From NCBI RefSeq assembly GCF_036417845.1, contig NC_089991.1, positions 10,917,001 to 10,981,000 on the forward strand: a DNA stretch of 64,000 nt. Reading direction: 5' to 3'. This DNA is from Apteryx mantelli (Eukaryota > Chordata > Aves > Apterygiformes > Apterygidae). Shown in pieces: positions 56,273 to 64,000 of this stretch. Each line of letters begins with the position of its first letter. Positions within the stretch are counted from its first letter, which is position 1. The position numbers and the translations under genes were made by a program. The notes below the pieces were generated by a model. That model saw only the letters and a program-made list of their open reading frames with translations, did not search any database and was not told the DNA's origin.

Positions 56273-59200
56273 CTTGAAGGAGGAAACAAATAACAACTTG
56301 AAACCGAGCTGAGGGCATGGAAGACAGAGCAGAACATACTGCCCAGCCCCCAGAGAGAAAACACCACCTTCACACACCAGCCACCGGTCAGATGCAACTC
56401 AGTGCAAAGCAATAACACACCTCAGTTACACAGCAAAGAGTTCTTTTAAAAACTGTAGAGAGCCACCAAAGCGAAGGAAGCTTTGTGGATTTACTCCAGA
56501 TGGAGATGTGAATCACAGATCTGATAAAACTGATTTTCCCACTATCTGGGCTCCATCTCTGGGGGTACCACTTAGTCCACGGCATACCTGGCTCGCTCAG
56601 CTTTGAAGTCATTTCGTCCAGAGTTGTGACTTCCTCGTCCTCTGGGGCATGTATCACCATCACTGTGCTGCCCACAATGCTCAACATGCAGCCTAGTTTT
56701 CCCAGCAGGTTTAGCCATTCTCCAAGTAAATAGGAAGACAGGATGGCACTGCACAGGACACAAAAATAATGTCTGCTGGTGCTTTAAAGTCCTTGAAAGA
56801 AGGACAGCAGCTAAAATAACAGAAAGAACAACTTTACTTGATACAAGGACACAAATCTGGAGTAAATTGGTTCAATTCCAGTATATTATTACAGATTCAC
56901 ATCACAACTATTGCTAGCTGAGCCTGCAGAGAGGCAGTCTCTATAGCTCCCAGCTCACGTCTGAGTAGGATGAAAAAAAAAAAGCTCAATGCATTAGCAC
57001 ACCTTCAGAAATATTTGCAGTGTTTCCAGAGTCACTCACAAGTTTCTGGGTATTATGAATTCTTTAGTGCTTAAAGAAATGAATTCAAGGATCAGTGTAA
57101 TAGAGAAGCACAGAAACAACAGAAGAGTTGCATTAATTTTAACTTGATCACCAGAACTATTAAGCCCAGAGAAATTTTGAAGGGAAAGGAACTGTAAATA
57201 TGTCTGCAAAAATGGCTAGTCATTTTCGATAAAAATAAAATGATGTGAGGTAAGACACCATAGCAATCTTTCTAATTCTCAGTTTGCTTGTGCACCGCAC
57301 AATAACAATCCTTCTATAAAATCTTAAATATCCAGAATATTTTTTTTATAGGAATCTCCTTTTTCAAAATAAAACAATAATTTAAAAATAGGGTTTCAGC
57401 CTTTCTGGCAACAGACAAGTATAAAAATACAACACCAGAACATCCTTAAAGACAAATGTAAAGACACAGATAAAAACAAGTCTGCTGATTTTTTACCTGT
57501 TTAGATTTTTAGCACTGTTCGCTAAAAGGAAAAAAAAAAAAAAAAAGGTGTCCCTTTACTGCCTAAAGAGCTGAGCTAAAGGAAGAAAATAACATTGATA
57601 TTTTTAATAATTTAACCTGAACTGTATGGGCTGCTAATCACATCCACATGCAATACTTCCAGAAGGGCACACTACTTAGTTCAATGGTTCCCAAACCATC
57701 CCCAGTGGGGACGGCAACTATTAGTGTATTTTTTAAGGAATACCAAGACATTTTTCCTTCAGGCAGAATAAAGCATAGTAGCAATACCTCAAGTCTTACT
57801 ATTTCACAAGACAAACAGGCAAACAGAAAAGTCAAACTGCAAACCATAGACACATAAATCACCTTATGAGCACGCTCAGGGCCCCCAGTGGCGTGACAAT
57901 AGTCGCAGGAGCAAAGGCATAGGCAGCAAAGTTGGCAGCCTCCCCTCCACCCACTAAACAAACACAAACAAATAAACAGCCAGTGAGTTACAACATGCTT
58001 TTTGTGTTTTCTCTTGTAGGCTTGCAAAGTAATAAGAGCTTGGTTAGAGAAGGTGTTTTACTAGGGGTTTCTATACTGCTTCAAAACAGGGTGCCAAGGG
58101 TTGGGCCACATCACAGCTGACCCACATGAGCTTGTTAAGCCCCTAGAACCCAGGCACATCTGCAGCATGTGCCTGGAGTAATTAATGAGTTAGGGGGTGA
58201 CAGCTGGGTTGGGGGAGGTTTTGTGGCTTGGTGTGTGTGGGTTGCTCCTGACTTACAAGGTGTCTTCCCTCAGCAGTGTGGTGTCACCCTCAACTGAGTT
58301 GTCCCTGTCTCTTGAGCAGTGAGTACCGTGTGCTCAGTTGGGCTGCTCCTGAGTGGTTGTATTATGGTGGCTGTGCAGCAAGAGCAAGGCTCTGCTCCAA
58401 GGAGCTGAAGGGTCAGAGCAAGACAAGGACACCTTGAGCTGCTGCTGCTGCTGTGAACAAGACTGCTCTGCAAAACCAGCTTGTGAAATCTGCTCTTCTC
58501 TGCATAACTGCAAGTTCAGTTCTGGAAGACTAGTGCTACCGCATGAAAAGGAGGATTTGAGGTTTGTTCAAAGCAAGTTACACTTAAAGAAGCTGCTACC
58601 AACAACTCCTTGTTATCTACTTTCTTCTGTAGAAATAACCTTTCCTGAAGCTCTCGGTAGCATGGGAGGCTGTTTGCCCTGTGCCTGGTACACAGCCAGA
58701 CCAGCTGGCTGCCTTATTGCAGCCCAACTTTCCATGCTTTTGATCAGGTAAAACCAAGCTAACAAGTTCTACCAGCTTTGCAGGAGGGCTGCAACAAGAT
58801 GGCAAGGGAAATCCCACATGGCTCAGCTTGTTGCCTCTGCTCTCCTTGAGGTACCTCTGTAGAGAACAAGGGACCCTACCAAAAATAACGCTTGAAGCCA
58901 CTAGATGCTGGGCTTCTTCCACAACTGAGGCACAAGGAGAAACACTGCAAAAGCTGCAAGCCTGGGCAAACCAGTTCCTACTTACTGGTTAGCAGTCCAG
59001 CCCACCAGAGCCAGTCCTTCAGGTAGCCATGACCGCCGTCGCCTGGGAAAGCAAAGCACACAGATATTCAGGAGTTAACAAAAATCTTCCTTGGGAAAAG
59101 AGATGAAAAATCCCTCTCTGGAGAAGGATAAGTTGTAAGGAGAAGAGAATGGCAAAGAAAACAGCATGGAAGGACAGAAGACAGGACACACGCGTGACAT

Positions 59201-62200
59201 CCTGTATGGGAATTATATTGAATCAAGGGATTAGCAGAAGCTGACATTTAGGACTGGACAAGGTAAAGACAATAGAAAGCAGTTGCTTAATCCTGCTTGG
59301 CAATGGGAATGGCACCTACTGCCCCAAGCGGTAAAGACTGTCGGCCTGGGCTCCAGGGTGCAGCCTGCCCTGCTGCAGCATGAAGTTTGGGACTGTGCTT
59401 CGGTGCTGGGGGCTGCAGTTGTCCTTGCTAGTGTGGGGTGACTCGGCCCCAAAACTGTCGATAGGAGACCAGTAATAACCCCCCCCACTGAAGCCCTGTT
59501 GGGCCTCACGCTGCTGGCCCATTCACTGACGCTCCCCACGGAGGGACCGTGGGGTCCTGGGGAGGAGGGCCGAGGGGCAGTGGGGCTCCTCTGCACCCAG
59601 TGCTGCTCCCTGGGCTGCTGCCACCCCATATCCTGGCGTGCAGGATGCCTGCCCTTCATCTCACATCGTGGAGACGTGTGTCGGCGCTAAGGTAAGGCCA
59701 TGAGCTTTTCCAAGCGTGGGCTGGAAACCTGAAGCAGATTATGGCTTTGCAGGAAGGGGACACAGATCAGCTGCTCTGGTGCAGCCATGGGGTGTCCTGG
59801 GCAAGGGAACTGGGGCGCATGGGCTATGTGGGATGCGGTTCTGGATGGAGCTGTGCTGCTGTGTGACCATGGTGAAAGCTACCTGCACCCTGTCCCAAAA
59901 GCATACCTTCTTCTGCGTGTTGCTGTGCATCGTAGACTCTCACAGCCTAAACTGCCGGAAATCCTAATGTCGTCTTTATGTGGTTTAGTTATTTTGTGAC
60001 CCAGCAATTCTGATGGAAAATGATTCCTGGTATTAAAACAACTCAATGAAAGAAAATGTGCATATAAATAAGGGAGTGTGGCCATAAGGTGTCAGGAACT
60101 AATCCAGTTCTGGTCTTAGCTTACAAGCTGTTATACGAAAGGGATTTGACTCTTAAAATTGTGAATCCTGATTTTGCTGGGTCGGAGAGCACTTTTCTTA
60201 TGATTTTTAGTAAGTTCAATCTGACAGGAATGATCATTTAACAGCAGGATTTGACCTGCACTTGAAGAAAAGGGGTGTGCTCAGATACCATCCTAGAAAT
60301 ACTGAGACTGAGAGATTAGATAGAGATTGTGAAAGGGAGCATGAAGGACTTGGATAGGAAGGGTTCAGGACATGTGGAAAAAAAATCTCTTGCCAGGGCT
60401 TTGAAGACAGTGTTTGCCTCTTAAAGTTCCTCAACAAGCTCAAAGTGCTGAAGTTCAAACATTATATTCTGGAATTCCTTAGAAATTGCTGTTCTATCTG
60501 TCTCTATTCTTTTTTTTTTTTTCTTCTTCTTCTTCTTCTTCTTCCCTCGAGAACTCTTTTGGTTGACTGCAGTTTTGTCATTAATCTTTAATTCTGGGTA
60601 AAGCATCCTGAAAAATAGGAGGGGGTCTGCTCTCTCTTTTACTAGCTTGGGTATGTTTTGGGAGGAGCTCATGAAGGAGAGAGAAATCTGAAACAATACT
60701 AAGATTTTCTTGTGCAGAGATAGTGCTGAAAAGTAAAATCATGCAAGTTCAGCTGTTGCACACAGCCAGCCTAATGGTATGGAGATGGTGGAGTGAGACT
60801 CAAAAGTGGACTGTGGTTCTGGTTCTGTCATCAGCTTTGCTGTTCTGCCTGGAAAAGTTGCTTCATCTTTCCACACCTCTGTGTTTCCATATATAAGATG
60901 GGAACAGTGATATTGTTGTCTTTTGACAAATGATTTGAGAATTATTGGAGGAAACTACTAAATCAGAAGGGGGATGCAGCAGTATATTACTATTATTTCG
61001 TTTCCTAGTCATGCAACAAGGTCAGCTGCCAGGCAGGACTTAAGCCGCTGCTAGAGCGTATGGTTGCAAAGCTTATGGGACGTGTTGAATTCAGCAGTGC
61101 GATTCAGCTGTAGGTGATATTCCTCCACCATTCCCCATCCATATATACATAGATTTAAATACACACCTCACCCAAAGAGCTTGGTGCTAGAGGAAAGCTA
61201 TCAATGAGCCTGTTGTTGCTGAGCAACATATCTCAGGTGTATCACCTCTACAAACCACGAGCAGAGTTGGGACACACACAAATCTGAGGCATGCAGCACA
61301 GATGTCCTGCATTAATAAATGGCTCTTGCTAGTGCAATTAAAGTACATGGGGTCACATTCTGGTCTCGGACTTGGTAGCAAAGCTGCATTACTACAAGCT
61401 ATAGGGCAGTTGTGGAGTTGTGCTGTTCTGCCTCAGTCTGACAAGGTGATGACTTTCACCTTTGAGCAAAGGCAGCAAGATCTCCCAGCTTTCTTCTGGC
61501 CCCACATTATCTCATGCATGCAAGAGCTGTGATGGGCATGTATTGTTAGTATGGCGGTGCATGTCTGGTCATTCAGTGCGTGTGACTCTTACTGCAAGAC
61601 TAGGGAATGGTACTTTTAGTTGAGCCCTTCCAGTGCAGGACTCTATAAAGTAGCTCCTCAGCTGCAGTTTCTCCACTGCTGTGAGTCCCATACAGAGGAA
61701 AAAATGCACGCACAAAAGGTCTTATTTATGTTCCTGATGAAAAGACAAATGTGTACCCAGAGGAATTCCCTTGTCTTGAATGGCAGGGTTTGGATAATGC
61801 ATTTGGTCCTGGAAACAGATAGACCTTCTCCTTCCTGCCCCTGCAAAGCCTTACCTGCTCTGGTGCCTCCCTTCTCCACCAGCCGTAACAACCCCTTCTT
61901 CTTGAGGATGACGCTGCTTCCGATGAGGAAGCTGGAGAAGACAGCCAAGCCCAAGCCAATGTAGAATCCATAATTGCTTTCCAGCTGAGTTACCCAGTAG
62001 TCATCTGAAGTCCCATTGTCATGGCTGGAGTCAGCTAGGTCAGCATTGCTGACCACCCGGCATACAACCCGGTGAGAAAGGCAGGAAAGGGTAACCAGAG
62101 ATCCTGTGAGACCACCAAGGAGAGAAAACAGAATTTCCTGTGTGACTAACAAGTCTGTTCACGTTGACGTACAGACTCCTTCAGCCACCCCCTGAATGAC

Positions 62201-63793
62201 TGCCTGGCTGATGGGATGGTGTCACTATAACAGCTGATACTTAAGTTACTTGCTAAATCCATGTGCAGATCTCAGCTTGTGCACCTAAAATCAGGACACC
62301 TCCTTACTATCATATGGAAATGGTAATGCTGTTAATAACATTTATATAGTGAATTCCAGAACAGTAACTATTCAAGCAACTCTTTACAGCACTCTGACAC
62401 TGAATGTGTCTGCCAGCTTACATGCCATGAACTGGGAGGCCAGAAGGACTACTGTAATAATCTAATTGAATTTCCAAATATCTCTGCCACAGTATCCCCA
62501 TCAAAATCCAAAATTATGGGCTATTGAATTCTATCTTGCCAATCCCCCATCTTGTTGTTTCAAAGGCTTTGGTGCTTTCCAGTCAACTAATCCCAGCAGC
62601 TGCCAGCTAGTCTGCAAACTACCGCTTCTAGTCTAACATGGAGCGACTCCAGTATTTTGCAACTATGAATTTGTCCAGGTCTCTCTACTGAATGCCATCT
62701 GATCGTTCATAAAAAAGCAACAGGCTTGCCTCAAGACCAAAGTTTCCTCTCTACCTTGCCTCTACTGTGTAATGTTTGTTCTACCTGTTTGTTGAATACC
62801 TGAGAGCTTGTAAAGCATGCCAAATACTGAGAGTGTAGAAGGAGTAAAGGCAGGCAAGGTTCTCCTGTGTTAACATCAAAAGCACTAAAACCCAGAGTCT
62901 CTAGCCAAGGTGCATCGCTGCACGTGGGTGGGAAAATTGCTGAGTTTCTTCTTACCCTCACACTCCTACCACACCCAGCACATCCTTGTACTGCAGCCTT
63001 ACCTCTGAGTGTAGGAAGAACAGTGTTACTGCAATGTCAGGGAACAAAACAGCCAGGTGGAGTGTCACAAGAATCTTTTTAGTAAGAATTTAATTTTCTG
63101 CCTTAATTCATGTCAGAATTATGCAGCAATTATTTGCCTTACTGCAAACAGAGGTATGCTATGGCTAACTTGTCACAGTACCACTGGCAGGCTGGGCAGG
63201 GGAGCTGGTCAGAGACATCCCACCTTTTTCCTAAACCAGGAGCCCACCTTGGTTCTTCTGCAGCCTCACTCACTGTTGTCTGTGTGTAGCTAGGATTTGG
63301 ATACAGATTTTTCCTAAGGGGAAAAAATTCTAACAACCTTCTAGATGAGTTTCTTGAGATTCTTCCAAGGATTTTTTTTTTTCTGATTGGAAAAAATTCC
63401 TTGACTGGGGAGACTTTCCCAGAGGAGCAGGAGGAATTCTTGCCACCTCAGCTGGCTAAAAGGCTCTGTAGTGTGTTATAGGGGATGAGCGTAAGGCAGG
63501 GAGATAGAGCGAGCGATCAGTCTCTTGTATGCTGGATTTAGTCTCTAAAGGAAAATCCCCCCTCTTCCCTGCCGCTTTTGGGTGGCAGGGGCAGCGCTTG
63601 TCACTCGCAGACCCGACTTTGCGAGGCCTGCCCAAAGCAACCTTCCCCGCTCCCGCGGTGCGCGGCGGGGCTCAGCCCGCTCCCCGCGGAGCCCGGCCCG
63701 GGGGGCGCGCAGGGCCCCGGCTCGCCCCCCCTCCCCGCCCCGGGCTCGGCACCCACCGTTGCTGCAGCTGCCGTTGGCCTCCAGCGGCTCCAT
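55668..63793 (-). CDS. NIPAL4: NIPAL4 (ichthyin), NIPA-family magnesium transporter-like membrane protein, 6 coding exons
   Basis: This is a multi-pass membrane protein of the NIPA family, proposed to carry Mg2+. Human NIPAL4 mutations cause recessive congenital ichthyosis. Exons 63757-63793, 61855-62103, 58986-59042, 57863-57953, 56588-56748 and 55668-56272 join in phase to 1200 nt (399 residues plus stop); human forms are about 404 or 466. A glycosylatable-looking N-terminus precedes about nine hydrophobic helices. TM1 is [20 protein letters not shown] (60-79), followed by the family motif KKKGLLRL. Then come [27 protein letters not shown]...[49 protein letters not shown] and [10 protein letters not shown]. 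The tail ends [11 protein letters not shown]. An in-frame TGA 30 nt before the ATG fixes this start, and the ATG has a strong context (GACATGG). It converges on ADAM19. Confidence 0.95.
56588..56748 (-). CDS. NIPAL4: NIPAL4 exon 5
   Basis: The acceptor is ctgtgcag|tgccat and the donor gagccag|gtatgc. It encodes [20 protein letters not shown], then the [14 protein letters not shown] loop. Confidence 0.94.
57863..57953 (-). CDS. NIPAL4: NIPAL4 exon 4
   Basis: The acceptor is tgtttag|tgggtg and the donor cataag|gtgatt. It encodes [20 protein letters not shown], the most conserved NIPA-family segment and the region hit by human ichthyosis mutations. Confidence 0.94.
58986..59042 (-). CDS. NIPAL4: NIPAL4 exon 3
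   Basis: The acceptor is ttcccag|gcgacg and the donor taacca|gtaagt. This 57-nt exon encodes [18 protein letters not shown], the conserved loop and start of TM2. Confidence 0.93.
60509..60545. repeat. Poly(T) plus CTT microsatellite in NIPAL4 intron 2
   Basis: A run of about 13 T passes into about seven TTC/CTT units. A simple repeat. Confidence 0.9.
61855..62103 (-). CDS. NIPAL4: NIPAL4 exon 2 (N-terminus and TM1)
   Basis: The acceptor is tctcacag|gatctc and the donor gagcag|gtaagg. It encodes residues 13-95, including [17 protein letters not shown] and [10 protein letters not shown]. Confidence 0.95.
62104..63756 (-). other. NIPAL4 intron 1
   Basis: About 1.65 kb, with GT...AG ends on the minus strand. 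The part nearest exon 1 is GC-rich. No repeat I can name. Confidence 0.8.
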
Positions 63794-64000
63794 GTCCTGC
63801 TCGTGCCGGGGCGGGCGGGCTCAGAGCATCCCGCTGCCGACGGGAAGAGCCGCTGCCGACGGCGCGGCGCTGCGCCGGGCTGCGAGCGCACCTGCCCCGC
63901 CGGCTCCTCCTGCTCCTGCTCCTCCTCCGGGCCGGGGCTGCCCCGCCGCTGGGGTCGGTGCACCGGGAGTGGATGCACGTGTCAGCCGTGAACACGCCCG
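63570..64000. promoter_or_regulatory. CpG-rich promoter block of NIPAL4
   Basis: A sharp rise in CpG and GC around exon 1, continuing to the window edge. No TATA box is evident. ORFs on both strands here are composition artefacts. Confidence 0.75.
63757..63793 (-). CDS. NIPAL4: NIPAL4 exon 1
   Basis: It encodes [12 protein letters not shown] and one base of the next codon; the donor on the minus strand is aacg|gtgggt. It parallels the start of the shorter mammalian form. An in-frame TGA is at 63821-63823. Confidence 0.9.

Larger units (their letters stand above)
56749..61854 (-). other. NIPAL4 introns 2-4
   Basis: Introns 56749-57862, 57954-58985 and 59043-61854. They hold a poly(A) tract at about 57531-57546, a short CTG run at about 58438-58455 and the T/CTT repeat at 60509-60545. 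No further gene. Confidence 0.8.

Noticed and set aside
61658-61854. Extension of the NIPAL4 exon 2 ORF past the donor
   Set aside because: The donor gagcag|gtaagg and the conserved continuation in exon 3 (DGGHGYLKD) show that this part is intron.

Overview
This is vertebrate nuclear DNA, most likely from a bird. It carries spliced, intron-rich genes with GT-AG junctions and CpG-rich first exons. Intron 21 of the middle gene holds a CR1 LINE 3' end of the avian type, ending in ATTCTGTG. No species can be named from the sequence alone.

The layout is three genes in the order SOX30 (+), ADAM19 (+), NIPAL4 (-). This matches, inverted, the neighbourhood I know from human 5q33.3 (NIPAL4, ADAM19, SOX30). 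(1) Positions 1-8134: the 3' part of SOX30, with exon 1 cut by the left edge, then the HMG-box exon and three more exons ending in an acidic C-terminus. (2) 8135-14770: intergenic, AT-rich in places, with no supported gene. (3) 14835-50663: a complete ADAM19 of 23 coding exons. I joined every exon by splice sites and reading phase, and the frame closes over 2685 nt (894 residues plus stop). Signal peptide, prodomain with cysteine switch, furin site, zinc protease, disintegrin, cysteine-rich, EGF-like, transmembrane and proline-rich SH3-ligand tail are all present. (4) 50664 to about 53170: probable ADAM19 3' UTR. (5) About 53200-55560: gap between the two convergent genes. (6) 55668-63793, minus strand: a complete NIPAL4 of six coding exons, 1200 nt (399 residues plus stop), with its start codon in a CpG-rich block near the right edge.

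The genes are neighbours by ancestry, with no sign of a joint pathway. SOX30 is a transcription factor known from germ cells, ADAM19 a membrane sheddase, and NIPAL4 a multi-pass magnesium-transporter-family protein. I found no RNA gene, CRISPR array or clearly new system. The most useful leads are the ADAM19 3' end (an alternative intronic terminus and a C-terminal frame unlike mammals), two in-frame tandem acceptors in ADAM19, a promoter-like GC-rich patch in ADAM19 intron 3, and an unexplained 170-codon ORF between ADAM19 and NIPAL4.
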